Assembly (NCBI GenBank): GCA_964448115.1
Contig: CAYUVA010000057.1
Coordinates: 1-22,637, forward strand
Length of the DNA: 22,637 nucleotides
Direction of reading: 5' to 3'
From: CAYUVA01 sp964448115 [NCBI: uncultured bacterium]
GTDB lineage: Bacteria > CAYUVA01
Both the position numbers and the translations under genes were made by a program. A model generated the notes under the pieces. The model did not search any database, had not been told where the DNA came from, and worked only from the letters and a program-made list of their open reading frames with translations. Below are positions 1 to 8,333 of this stretch, in pieces. How positions within the stretch are numbered: position 1 is the first letter of the stretch; the number at the start of each line of letters is the position of its first letter.

Positions 1-1
1 G

Positions 2-24
2 AGCCCCTGATAAATCAGGAGCCT
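2..24 (-). terminator. Possible hairpin after the last gene of operon B
   Basis: An imperfect inverted repeat (CCTGA, loop TAAA, TCAGG, extended by two further pairs beyond one mismatch) begins about 26 bases past the stop codon of the membrane glycosyltransferase gene. The position suits an operon-end terminator, but any U-tract would lie beyond the left edge of the window, so it cannot be confirmed. Confidence 0.3.
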
Positions 25-49
25 AATAGCCACAAAATTACTGTCTGAA

Positions 50-2152
50 TCACAGCATCAGGGTCACAATGCTCGGCTCCAACCAGGCGATGAAAGCCTC
101 TGGAATAGGTTGATCTTTTTCACCGAAAACCATTAGCGTAAAATTAACCTTGCCTTCTGATTCGAGCATAGAAAGATATCCAGGTCTCAATGCTGGAGAA
201 ACATAAACCTCATCGCTTGCATCCAGGCGGTACTGGTATATCTTAGTTCGCTCGAGGGCATCGCCCACAATAAAAGCCTGACAGATTATTGTCTCATTCA
301 GGTCAAATTCCTGCTGGTGAAAAAGCATTAACTCGGTAACAAACAATTGCTGGGGATCTAAGCGGATGCTGAAGGTGATGCTGGAAGGAATGCCCTGAAG
401 AATGGCTCTTTTCCGTTTGCCATTATGGGTTATGGTGTCGTAGAAATATTGCCCTTGAACATCGACCAGGCTCTCAAGGACACTCCGATCAGCCAATGAG
501 ATAACCGTCTGGTATTTTTTCCTCCGGTAGATATCAAATGGACCTATGGATTCAATGTTTTCATATTTTTCTCGAATGTATTGCATGATGGGAAGCGCAT
601 ACAGTGAAAACCTGCTATCCGTATCATCGGTGATCGTAATGTCCGAGATAATAATTATCTTAGGTTTGCCTGATTCAAGGTCATGGATCAAGCCATCGCG
701 CACCGCCTGATCGGCTGGATACCCACACTCGTCCCAGCCGGGTAAAAGCCACTCCCAGTAGGTGGGATTTCTGCGCGAGCTGAGGAAGTAGAACATCGGG
801 TTCAGCGGCGCACACCAGATATAATCATCTTCATCCGTGTAGCCTAAGATGAATGCATTTATGCCCTTAAGCCATGCATTCTCGGTCTCTTGGGCTTTGA
901 TCATCAGCCTAGAATGGGTGGCAAGTTCGAGCTTTTCACGCAAAACCCCTACAGAACCTATGTCGTAGCCATGATGGAAGATAAATACCCAGATTTGGGA
1001 GATAACCAGGCAAATAATGGAAAAAGCCACCAGGTACCAAGCAGCTCTCATCCCCCACGCACGGGCGTTTTTCCCCATTTTTACAGTACGAAAAAGCAGC
1101 CAACCGACCAGGACATGTATTAGCGGTAGCGTTTTTACTAGGTTGGAGAATCCGGAGCGCCAAAGAACCTCGTTCATGCTCAAGGCAGCATAGATCACTA
1201 GGGTAACTACTGCCAGGTTCTCCGCCGACCTGAAGCCACCCTTGGCTTTGAAGCGCAAGGCTAGCAGCGCCAATGTCAAACCCAGGGACACATAAGGAAA
1301 ATAGTAGATTAAAACCTGGGCTGACGAGACCAAGTCTGCTTTGAGTATATGCTTTACCAAGGAAAACAAGGGTGGATATCCTGTTGCCATCTTGCCATAC
1401 GCTCCGCCCAAGATATAGCTTATTTGCATAAGCACTCCGCCAGATAGTTTCTTGTCGAGCAGACAGGGCAGCAAGAAAGGAAGTATCCCTATAAACAACA
1501 TGGTCAGGTAATACTTGGAAAAGAATCCTAGCTTGGCTGGTAAACCAGATAAATCACGCTTTGTAAGCTTAGGATGACCTAAGATGGTAGCGAACAAAGC
1601 GGTGATCATGGCGAATCCAGCCACATCCCACCTGAAGTATGAACTCGCTGCTGCTGCCAGTGCAACCAACGCAAGCCGGCGCGGGATCTGCTGGTAACAA
1701 AACCTGACAAGAAAGTATGCGTTGAGAATGGTTAACATGGGAAGGTAGCGGGCATAGACCTCGCCAGGCGCTATCAAATACAGCAATGCTGGTATAAAAG
1801 CGAGCAAACGGGGCATGATCATGCGCGCTATCAGATATACAAGAAGCACGAAAAAAGGAGTTATTATCAGCCAGGTGAACCGCTCGGTTATTAGCGATGC
1901 GCCAAATAACTTAAATAGCATGGCAAATAGCAAGTACTGACCTGGTGGGTAGCCCCAGAAGTCTCGATAAGGCAGCTCGCCATCGAGGACTCTCATGGCG
2001 CCGCTAGGGGTATCACCCTCATCCCAAAGGTTCAGACCGCAATCGAAATAAAGAGAATAAAAAAGCAGCGATGCCATGATGATCGATGCATGAATCATGG
2101 TTTCTATGTTTATAAATGAACCTTTATCCTTCGTTGCCGGGAAGCTAATCAT
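50..2152 (-). CDS. GT39/PMT-like integral membrane glycosyltransferase
   Basis: This is a polytopic membrane protein of about 700 aa. A first membrane helix is followed by a loop reading LWDEGDTPSGAMRVLDGELP and then YRDFWGYPPG. An acidic first loop followed by 'G..pYrDF...pG' is typical of GT-C fold (GT39/ArnT/PMT-like) enzymes, which transfer sugars from polyprenyl-phosphate donors on the periplasmic face. Roughly ten hydrophobic segments follow. The last 250 or so residues form a soluble tail, ending in a beta-rich domain. The ATG at 2152 is preferred; the frame is open upstream to a TTG at 2203, which would add 17 residues. The gene lies about 110 bases after kdsC and is the last gene of the LPS operon, which suggests a role in core or O-chain decoration. 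Donor and acceptor cannot be told. Confidence 0.75.
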   Translation of the reverse strand: MISFPATKDKGSFINIETMIHASIIMASLLFYSLYFDCGLNLWDEGDTPSGAMRVLDGELPYRDFWGYPPGQYLLFAMLFKLFGASLITERFTWLIITPFFVLLVYLIARMIMPRLLAFIPALLYLIAPGEVYARYLPMLTILNAYFLVRFCYQQIPRRLALVALAAAASSYFRWDVAGFAMITALFATILGHPKLTKRDLSGLPAKLGFFSKYYLTMLFIGILPFLLPCLLDKKLSGGVLMQISYILGGAYGKMATGYPPLFSLVKHILKADLVSSAQVLIYYFPYVSLGLTLALLALRFKAKGGFRSAENLAVVTLVIYAALSMNEVLWRSGFSNLVKTLPLIHVLVGWLLFRTVKMGKNARAWGMRAAWYLVAFSIICLVISQIWVFIFHHGYDIGSVGVLREKLELATHSRLMIKAQETENAWLKGINAFILGYTDEDDYIWCAPLNPMFYFLSSRRNPTYWEWLLPGWDECGYPADQAVRDGLIHDLESGKPKIIIISDITITDDTDSRFSLYALPIMQYIREKYENIESIGPFDIYRRKKYQTVISLADRSVLESLVDVQGQYFYDTITHNGKRKRAILQGIPSSITFSIRLDPQQLFVTELMLFHQQEFDLNETIICQAFIVGDALERTKIYQYRLDASDEVYVSPALRPGYLSMLESEGKVNFTLMVFGEKDQPIPEAFIAWLEPSIVTLML

Positions 2153-2158
2153 GCGAAC

Positions 2159-2167
2159 ATTATACCA
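2159..2167 (-). promoter_or_regulatory. Possible extended -10 element before the last operon gene
   Basis: On the minus strand TGGTATAAT occurs just upstream of the ATG at 2152: a perfect TATAAT with the extended TG. The hexamer 17 bp further upstream is TTAGAT, a poor -35. Transcription from here would give an almost leaderless message. It may be chance; it could also lie inside the gene if the TTG at 2203 is the true start. Confidence 0.2.
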
Positions 2168-2262
2168 GATTTGCAGCGATGATCTAAGATCGGCAAGGTT
2201 CAACCAGACCGATGTCCGGTGATTATTTCAGTTTTACGATAACCGCTGAATCCTATGTAACC

Positions 2263-2802
2263 TTATCTCGATAGGTAATCATCCTCTATCTGATCGAAGT
2301 GCCCCTTGGCGCTTAGTATGAAATCGATGACCTCCCTCACCGCTCCGTGCCCGCCGGGGCGCTTGGTAACTAAATGAGCATGCTTCTTTATGTATTCAAA
2401 GGCATCAGCGACACAAGCAGCCAATCCAACTCGCTCGAAGATACTTATGTCCAGCCAGTCATCGCCAATGTAGGCTACCTGTTCGTATTCAAAGCCGTGC
2501 TTCTGTCTAATCGATTCAAAGACCTCCAGCTTTGATAGCGCACCCTGCACCAGCTCATCGATGCCGAGTTCTGAAGCCCTTCTGGCAACTACCTTGGATT
2601 TCCGACCGGTGATCATCGCGAAGTGTAAGCCATGTCTTTTGGCTATTACGATTCCGCTTCCATCGCGTACATCGAACTTCTTCATCTCACCACCCTCGGC
2701 GTCAAGGTATATTCCCCCGTCGGTCAAGGTGCCATCGACATCGAGGAAGATGAATTCTATCTTCTTTGCTCTCTCGATAAGATTCTCTTTGCTCTGTTCC
2801 AA
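2263..2802 (-). CDS. kdsC: 3-deoxy-D-manno-octulosonate 8-phosphate phosphatase
   Basis: KdsC removes the phosphate from Kdo-8-phosphate to give free Kdo, the step after KdsA in cytoplasmic Kdo synthesis. The 179-aa length matches the family, which is a HAD phosphatase without a cap domain and acts as a tetramer. Visible HAD motifs are LDVDGTLTDGGIY with D21 and D23 (nucleophile and acid/base), ITGRKS near 65-69 (motif II) and GDDWLD at 113-118 (motif IV, Mg2+ binding). The start is an ATG only 4 bases after the kdsA stop, so the two are probably translated together. Related YrbI-type phosphatases have this architecture, and the location beside kdsA and kdsB makes the KdsC assignment firm. 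Confidence 0.93.
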   Translation of the reverse strand: MEQSKENLIERAKKIEFIFLDVDGTLTDGGIYLDAEGGEMKKFDVRDGSGIVIAKRHGLHFAMITGRKSKVVARRASELGIDELVQGALSKLEVFESIRQKHGFEYEQVAYIGDDWLDISIFERVGLAACVADAFEYIKKHAHLVTKRPGGHGAVREVIDFILSAKGHFDQIEDDYLSR

Positions 2803-2806
2803 CTCT

Positions 2807-3634
2807 CTAGTACCCCTTGGTTATATGATCAATTTTAATGATTTTTTTGAGAATTTCACTAATCTGCTTGAGCGGTATCATATTTGGTCCATCGCTCTTT
2901 GCAAGCTGAGGATTATCATGAACCTCCATGAACAGGGCATCTATACCCACCGCAGCCGCGGCTGATGCCAGGTAGGGCACGAACCTTCTCTCGCCGGAGC
3001 TGACTCCCTTGCCAGCGCCGGGGAGCTGAACACTATGGGTGGCATCGAAGACTACCGGACAGATATCGCGAATCATGACCAGGGAGCGATAATCTACCAC
3101 CAGGTTGCGATATCCAAAGGAGTATCCCCTTTCGGTAACCATGACTCGTTTATTACCCGTGCTCAGTGCCTTCTGTACCATGCTAGGCACCTCGTAAGGG
3201 GAGATGAACTGCCCTTTTTTTATATTAACTACCGCCCCGGTATCTGCTACTGCTAGAACCAGGTCGGTCTGTCTGCACAAGAAGGCAGGGATCTGGATGA
3301 CATCGAGCACCGATTTTGCCTGTTTAGCTTGCCCAACATCGTGCACATCGCTTAGCACCGGGCAGCCGACCTTCTCTTTTATCTCGGCGAGGATACTAAG
3401 CCCCTCGGTTAATCCCGGTCCCCGGAAGCTCTCAATCGAGGTACGATTTGCCTTGTCGTAGCTCGATTTGAATATATAGGCAAGTCCAAGTGAATCGGCG
3501 ATTTGTTTAAGCTCATAAGCCATCATTATGGCATGTTCTTTTGATTCTATAACACAGGGTCCAGCGATGAGGACAAATGGTGTCCCCCTTCCAATGGTAA
3601 TATTGCTAAGCTCGAATCCTTCAATTCTTTGCAT
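2807..3634 (-). CDS. kdsA: 3-deoxy-8-phosphooctulonate synthase (Kdo-8-P synthase)
   Basis: KdsA condenses phosphoenolpyruvate with arabinose-5-phosphate to form Kdo-8-phosphate, the first committed step of Kdo synthesis. The protein is 275 aa, normal for the family. Family signatures run throughout: LIAGPCVIES, SSYDKANRTS, FRGPG, VLSDVHDV, IPAFLCRQTDL, TERGYSFGYRNLVVDYRS, FDATHSVQLPG and MEVHDNP. The Cys in the first motif (C27), with the His, Glu and Asp of the later motifs, matches the metal-dependent class typified by the Aquifex enzyme; the E. coli type has Asn there. The frame is open upstream to 3793, but that extension overlaps pyrG and is not KdsA-like, so the ATG at 3634, 7 bases after the pyrG stop, is the start. 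Confidence 0.96.
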   Translation of the reverse strand: MQRIEGFELSNITIGRGTPFVLIAGPCVIESKEHAIMMAYELKQIADSLGLAYIFKSSYDKANRTSIESFRGPGLTEGLSILAEIKEKVGCPVLSDVHDVGQAKQAKSVLDVIQIPAFLCRQTDLVLAVADTGAVVNIKKGQFISPYEVPSMVQKALSTGNKRVMVTERGYSFGYRNLVVDYRSLVMIRDICPVVFDATHSVQLPGAGKGVSSGERRFVPYLASAAAAVGIDALFMEVHDNPQLAKSDGPNMIPLKQISEILKKIIKIDHITKGY

Positions 3635-3641
3635 GGTGTTA

Positions 3642-5267
3642 TTATCTTTGGTTCTTCTTTTCCCTGAACATAAGGCAAGCCTCGATGAAGCTATGGAATA
3701 GGGGATGCGATTGATATGGACGGGATTTGAATTCAGGGTGGAACTGGCAGCCAATGAAAAATGGGTGACCCGGCAGCTCGAGCATCTCCACATAGTTATC
3801 TTGCGGATTTATCCCGCTGAAGACCAGTCCTTTCTCGGTGAGCCGCTCCATGTATCGCCTGTTGAACTCGTAGCGATGTCGATGTCTCTCGAAGATCAGA
3901 TCAGATCCATAGATTTTTCTAGCCAGCGATCCCTTGGCGAGCTTTGCATAGTGTCCCCCGAGGCGCATGGTACCGCCGTACTTCTTGATTCGCTTTTGCC
4001 CCTTCATCTCCATGATCACCTTATAGCGTGTTTTCTTATCGAACTCGGTGCTGTTTGCCTTGTGCATATTGCATTTATTGCGAGCGAACTCGATGACCGC
4101 GCACTGCATCCCCAGGCAGATTCCGAAGAAGGGTATCTTTTTCTCCCTGGCTATGCGTATAGCCTCTATCTTGCCCTCGATGCCGGTCTCACCGAAGCCG
4201 CCCGGAACCATCAATCCATCGTATTTTAACAGCTCCTCCTTGAGTTTTTCGCCCCTTATGCGTCGTGCATTTATCCAGTGCAGCTCCACCTTAGCGTCGT
4301 TTGAGATCCCTGCATGAGTGAACGCTTCGGTCAGGCTCTTATATGAATCCTCGAGTTGTACATACTTGCCGACTATGGCAATATCGACCCTTCGCGAGGG
4401 ATTTTCGATCCTTTCGAGCATTCGTTGCCATTCATCATCCTTTTTTTGAGTGCACGGCAGATCTAAAAACTCGATCATCAGCCTTCCTAAGCCCTGCTTC
4501 TCGAAGTTCTCCGGGATGCGATAGATATTATCGACATCTATGGCGTTGATCACGCACTCCTTGCGAATGTTGCAAAACATTGCGATCTTCTCGTTCAGCT
4601 CATCTTGGAGCATCTCTGGACAGCGAACCATCAGTATATCAGGCTGGATACCGATGCTGCGCAGAGTCGCCACGCTGTGCTGAGTAGGCTTGGTCTTGAA
4701 TTCCTTTGACCAGTTGAGGAATGGGATCAAGGTCAGGTGAATATAGATTACATTCTTTTGCCCCATATCGACCCTTACCTGTCTAATTGCCTCGAGGAAT
4801 GGTAGGCTTTCTATGTCGCCCACGGTGCCGCCGATCTCGGTGATGACCACATCGTTTTCGTTGCTTAAGTCGTATATCCTTTTTTTTATCTCGTCGGTTA
4901 TATGGGGGATTATCTGAATGGTCTTACCAAGGAATTGTCCCTTGCGTTCCAGCTCGATGATCGCATTATAAACCTGCCCGGCAGTGGCATTATTGGCTTT
5001 TCTCATCTTAGCGTGGGAGAAGCGCTCATAATGCCCTAAATCCAGGTCGGTCTCTGCACCATCATCGGTAACGAAGACCTCCCCGTGTTGAAACGGACTC
5101 ATGGTTCCTGGATCCATATTCAAGTATGGATCCAGCTTCAGGAAGGTAACCTTCATCCCATATCGCTCCAAGATATTGCCAATGCAAGCACAGGCAACTC
5201 CTTTTCCCAGTCCAGAGACCACCCCCCCGGTAACGAAGATATATTTTGTCTTGGATTGCTTGGACAT
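3642..5267 (-). CDS. pyrG: CTP synthase (glutamine hydrolysing)
   Basis: PyrG aminates UTP to CTP using ATP and ammonia from glutamine. The 541-aa protein has the standard two-domain layout. The synthetase domain covers about residues 1-270, with the nucleotide-binding loop GGVVSGLGKG (14-23) and SPFQHGEVFVTDDG near 57-70. The class I glutamine amidotransferase domain covers about 290-541, with PGGFG (oxyanion loop), the nucleophile in FFGICLGMQCA (C384) and the His/Glu dyad in FHPEF (H510, E512). All key residues are present. The ATG start lies 14 bases after kdsB. Its place between kdsB and kdsA makes sense because KdsB consumes CTP to make CMP-Kdo. Confidence 0.98.
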   Translation of the reverse strand: MSKQSKTKYIFVTGGVVSGLGKGVACACIGNILERYGMKVTFLKLDPYLNMDPGTMSPFQHGEVFVTDDGAETDLDLGHYERFSHAKMRKANNATAGQVYNAIIELERKGQFLGKTIQIIPHITDEIKKRIYDLSNENDVVITEIGGTVGDIESLPFLEAIRQVRVDMGQKNVIYIHLTLIPFLNWSKEFKTKPTQHSVATLRSIGIQPDILMVRCPEMLQDELNEKIAMFCNIRKECVINAIDVDNIYRIPENFEKQGLGRLMIEFLDLPCTQKKDDEWQRMLERIENPSRRVDIAIVGKYVQLEDSYKSLTEAFTHAGISNDAKVELHWINARRIRGEKLKEELLKYDGLMVPGGFGETGIEGKIEAIRIAREKKIPFFGICLGMQCAVIEFARNKCNMHKANSTEFDKKTRYKVIMEMKGQKRIKKYGGTMRLGGHYAKLAKGSLARKIYGSDLIFERHRHRYEFNRRYMERLTEKGLVFSGINPQDNYVEMLELPGHPFFIGCQFHPEFKSRPYQSHPLFHSFIEACLMFREKKNQR

Positions 5268-5281
5268 AATCTAACCTGGGC

Positions 5282-6058
5282 TCAGCTAATGGACAGTCCT
5301 TTGTTTCTAATTACTTGTTCTACCTTGGGGATGTCCTCGGCGGTATCGACCCCGATATAAACATTGTCTGTAAGGAGGCATCTTATCAGGATGCCGTTTT
5401 CCAGTGCTCTTAGTTGTTCAAGGCTTTCCATCCTTTCCAGGAAAGAGGGCTTGTGCTCAACCAGCACTCTGAGGACATCCTTTCGGTACCCGTAAATACC
5501 TATATGCTTGTAAAGATCCTTGCAGGATTCGATATCCTCCTGGGTTACACAACTCCCCTTTTTTAGTCTCTCAAAGAAGGAGGGGATCGGTGCTCTGGAG
5601 AAATAACAAGCGAATCCTTCACGGTTGATTATAACCTTAACTACATTTGGATTCAAGTACTCCTCAAGGGTATTTATCCTTGCGATCAGTGTAACCATTG
5701 GTGTGCCTTGGTCTAAAGCTGTGGCGATGCGATCCAGGTCATCAGGGTCGATAAGCGGCTCGTCGCCCTGTATGTTTATTGCTCCAAGGCACTCCATTTT
5801 CTCTACCACCTCAAGCACTCTATCAGTGCCGCTAGGGTGAGCTTTTGATGTCATTACGACATTGGGGGTGAATTTTTTTGCTTGGGTTTGTATCTTGGTC
5901 GAGTCGGTGGCGATGACTATCTTTTGAAGATTCCTAGCAGCCTCTGCTCGGCGATAAACCCATTGAACCATCGGCTTACCGGCAATCAAAGCAAGCGGTT
6001 TACCGGGGAATCTCGATGATTCGAACCTAGCTGGGATAACTCCAATAATCTTGTGCAA
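5282..6058 (-). CDS. kdsB: 3-deoxy-manno-octulosonate cytidylyltransferase (CMP-Kdo synthetase)
   Basis: KdsB activates Kdo with CTP to CMP-Kdo, the donor for Kdo transferase. The 258 aa match the family. Motifs are IGVIPARFESSRFPGKPL at the N terminus (nucleotide binding), MVQWVYRRA, INIQGDEPLIDP (metal-binding Asp region) and KHIGIYGYRK. The start is a TTG at 6058 inside the 3' end of the heptose kinase gene, a 32-base overlap. The second residue onward already matches the KdsB N terminus, no ATG is nearby, and an AAGGT ribosome site lies 5 bases upstream. Confidence 0.95.
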   Translation of the reverse strand: MHKIIGVIPARFESSRFPGKPLALIAGKPMVQWVYRRAEAARNLQKIVIATDSTKIQTQAKKFTPNVVMTSKAHPSGTDRVLEVVEKMECLGAINIQGDEPLIDPDDLDRIATALDQGTPMVTLIARINTLEEYLNPNVVKVIINREGFACYFSRAPIPSFFERLKKGSCVTQEDIESCKDLYKHIGIYGYRKDVLRVLVEHKPSFLERMESLEQLRALENGILIRCLLTDNVYIGVDTAEDIPKVEQVIRNKGLSIS

Positions 6059-7040
6059 GTGCTACCTTAAGCTCTTTTAGCCTTACTGGTGCGGTTCCAA
6101 ATTCTTTAACAACCAGCCCGGCAGCGCAATTAGCGATAATGGCAGCATCGCTTACCTTTCCATTAGCGGCTAGTGCCACGGTGAGCGTAGATACCACCGT
6201 ATCGCCGGCGCCGGTTACATCGAAGACCGTCTTTGCCATGGTTGGTATGTGGGCATAGTTGCCGTTATTCTCGAACAACGCCATGCCATGCTCTCCCCAG
6301 GTGATCAATGCTGCCTTGGAGCCGACATAGTTCATCAGGGCGAATCCGGCGTCCTTTATGGTCTTGTGATCCTTTATCGGCATCTTGATCGCCGCGGCAG
6401 CCTCCTTGTGGTTGGGAGTTATTATGGTTACTCCCTTATAGAGGTCGAAATGATTAACCTTGGGATCCACCGAGCATATCTTGTTGTGTTTGTTGGTCAG
6501 TGATACGATCTCGGTAACTATCCGCTCGCAGATCACGCCCTTGCCATAGTCGGAGATTATTACAGCATCCACCTCAGGGATTGTTTTTTGTATGTATTCT
6601 ATGATTTTTTGTTGAACATCGAAGGGGATCTCAATGATATCCTCGCGATCCACTCTCACAATCTGCTGATTATGAGCGATAATCCTAGTTTTTATGGTTG
6701 TAGTCCTCGCCGGATCTGTTACCACACCATCAGTCTCTATCTGGAGCGACTCCAGTGATGAGCGAACGAACTTGCCCAGATCATCGTCTCCGACCACGCC
6801 GGCTATGGTAACCTTTGCAGAGAGTGAATAAACATTGTTGAGCACATTTGCAGCGCCCCCTAGAAGACGGCTGACATTATTCACGGTAACGATTGGCACC
6901 GGCGCCTCAGGGGAGACACGACTCACCGATCCCCATATATATTCGTCAACCATGATATCGCCAACGATAAGGATCTTCACCTCGTTGAAGCGCTCAACGA
7001 TAGATAATAGCTCCTGTCTGTTTACCTGGCTCAATTCCAT
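6027..7040 (-). CDS. rfaE: D-glycero-beta-D-manno-heptose-7-phosphate kinase (single-domain)
   Basis: This PfkB/ribokinase-family kinase phosphorylates heptose-7-phosphate to the 1,7-bisphosphate in ADP-heptose synthesis for the LPS inner core. Family features are ILIVGDIMVDEYIWGSVSR..PEAPVPIV, the LLGGAANVLNN loop, ISDYGKG, TPNHKEA and the catalytic DVTGAGDT near the C terminus. These match the N-terminal kinase half of E. coli HldE. The protein is only 337 aa and has no C-terminal nucleotidyltransferase half, so adenylylation must be done by a separate protein not seen here. The ATG at 7040 is 5 bases past the upstream stop. A TTG at 7049 would add three residues and overlap that stop. Confidence 0.9.
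   Translation of the reverse strand: MELSQVNRQELLSIVERFNEVKILIVGDIMVDEYIWGSVSRVSPEAPVPIVTVNNVSRLLGGAANVLNNVYSLSAKVTIAGVVGDDDLGKFVRSSLESLQIETDGVVTDPARTTTIKTRIIAHNQQIVRVDREDIIEIPFDVQQKIIEYIQKTIPEVDAVIISDYGKGVICERIVTEIVSLTNKHNKICSVDPKVNHFDLYKGVTIITPNHKEAAAAIKMPIKDHKTIKDAGFALMNYVGSKAALITWGEHGMALFENNGNYAHIPTMAKTVFDVTGAGDTVVSTLTVALAANGKVSDAAIIANCAAGLVVKEFGTAPVRLKELKVALAQDYWSYPS
6064..6068 (-). promoter_or_regulatory. Ribosome binding site fixing the TTG start of kdsB
   Basis: Minus-strand AAGGT sits 5 bases before the TTG at 6058, within the coding sequence of the upstream kinase gene. It supports the unusual start and suggests translational coupling of the two genes. Confidence 0.6.
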
Positions 7041-7045
7041 TTCTA

Positions 7046-8290
7046 TCAACCAGCCTTAGGGTATGAAAAATGTTTCCTATACAAGAAAGATATGATACCA
7101 ATATAGACCCAAAAAAGCAAGCTACTCTCGTTTTCATAGCGAAAGGTAACCATACTGTAAGATAAAAATCCAGACATCATGGTGGCTATGCTCCAGGAAA
7201 ATACCCCTTCAATGCCACCAATTCTTAGCGACAAAAGCCGAACCAGATGATAGATCATAGCGATAAATAGAATCAAGTATGCACATACCCCTAACAAACC
7301 TAGCTCGACACCGATCTGTAGATAAAGATTGTGCGCATTATTAAGAATGCCATCCTGTGCGCCGACGCTAATGTATTCAGGGTAAAGCGTGCCGTAGTTC
7401 TTGTTCCCATAGCCGATGCCGATATAAGGATGATCGATTATCATCAGTATTGCGCTCTTCCACAGGATGAGACGATCCCCTATCACTCGCGAGGTCGCTC
7501 TATCCAACACCTTCTGCGGCATAAAATAGCCACAGACTAAAAAAAGCAAAACGATAATCGGTAAGATCCATCTGTGCCTGAAGACTCCTAGAAATAAAAG
7601 CATTATGATCACCGCCACCCATGCCCCGCGAGTGAAGGTCAGCAATATGAAAAAGATCCCCAAAAGCGCGGTTATTAGATCCAACCATTTCTTTTTCAGG
7701 CTAGTTTTCTCATGGAATATTCGGGCAAGGACCGATGCCATCAACAGCATCGAGTAAAACGCGCCCCTGCCGAAGGTCGCGAAAAACGAGGTCGCTCTAG
7801 CTCCAACCGGAGGACTAGAGATAACCATGCTGCCGTTGTAATAGCCATAGATCCCGATAATGCTTATTGTTAAAAGGCACAATTTCATGGCAAGAAACAA
7901 CAGTCTCAGGCTTCGCTCGCTGCGAAGATTATTAACCACGATATAATAAAGCAATGTATAGGTAAGATACTCTCCCTTCAGGGTCATCAAGCTATATTTA
8001 AGATTGATCGAGGTAGCTGTAGAGATGATGATGGAAATGCCGGTTAATAGAATGGGAAAATCGAGTACGGTTGGAGTGAAAAAGCGCTCCTTGTTCCAAA
8101 GCGAGCGGAGTATCCACAGTATGATGATGATCCCCAGCAGGTTTGCCTGCAATGCTGTAATATGGGGAAAGGGAAGTAAAAAGACCAGCAGGGCGATGCA
8201 GTATTCATTTATGGTTTGCGCCTTATCACCGCGATGCAAGGCAGCAAAACTGTTGAAGGCTGACTTTATTCGGGACTTCATTTCCCTCAT
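7046..8290 (-). CDS. O-antigen ligase / polymerase family membrane protein (WaaL-like)
   Basis: This is a polytopic inner-membrane protein of 414 aa with about ten to twelve hydrophobic segments. It belongs to the Wzy_C/O-antigen ligase group, judged from FTRGAWVAV in the middle, the long periplasmic loop that follows (DRLILWKSAILMIIDHPYIG, then GYGNKNYG) and HNLYLQIGVELGLLG. In WaaL-type enzymes this loop holds the catalytic His and Arg that transfer the O-chain from undecaprenyl diphosphate to the lipid A core. Position between glycosyltransferases and Kdo/heptose genes favours a ligase over a polymerase, but the two cannot be separated by sequence alone. The start is the ATG at 8290, 43 bases after the methyltransferase gene. 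Confidence 0.85.
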   Translation of the reverse strand: MREMKSRIKSAFNSFAALHRGDKAQTINEYCIALLVFLLPFPHITALQANLLGIIIILWILRSLWNKERFFTPTVLDFPILLTGISIIISTATSINLKYSLMTLKGEYLTYTLLYYIVVNNLRSERSLRLLFLAMKLCLLTISIIGIYGYYNGSMVISSPPVGARATSFFATFGRGAFYSMLLMASVLARIFHEKTSLKKKWLDLITALLGIFFILLTFTRGAWVAVIIMLLFLGVFRHRWILPIIVLLFLVCGYFMPQKVLDRATSRVIGDRLILWKSAILMIIDHPYIGIGYGNKNYGTLYPEYISVGAQDGILNNAHNLYLQIGVELGLLGVCAYLILFIAMIYHLVRLLSLRIGGIEGVFSWSIATMMSGFLSYSMVTFRYENESSLLFWVYIGIISFLYRKHFSYPKAG

Positions 8291-8333
8291 CGGTCATTCA
8301 AACGATAGCAACATAGTCTGTGGCGCTTAAAGA

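Noticed and set aside
3635-3793. N-terminal extension of kdsA by 53 residues
   Set aside because: It overlaps the end of pyrG, has no KdsA-like sequence, and the ATG at 3634 gives a normal-length enzyme.
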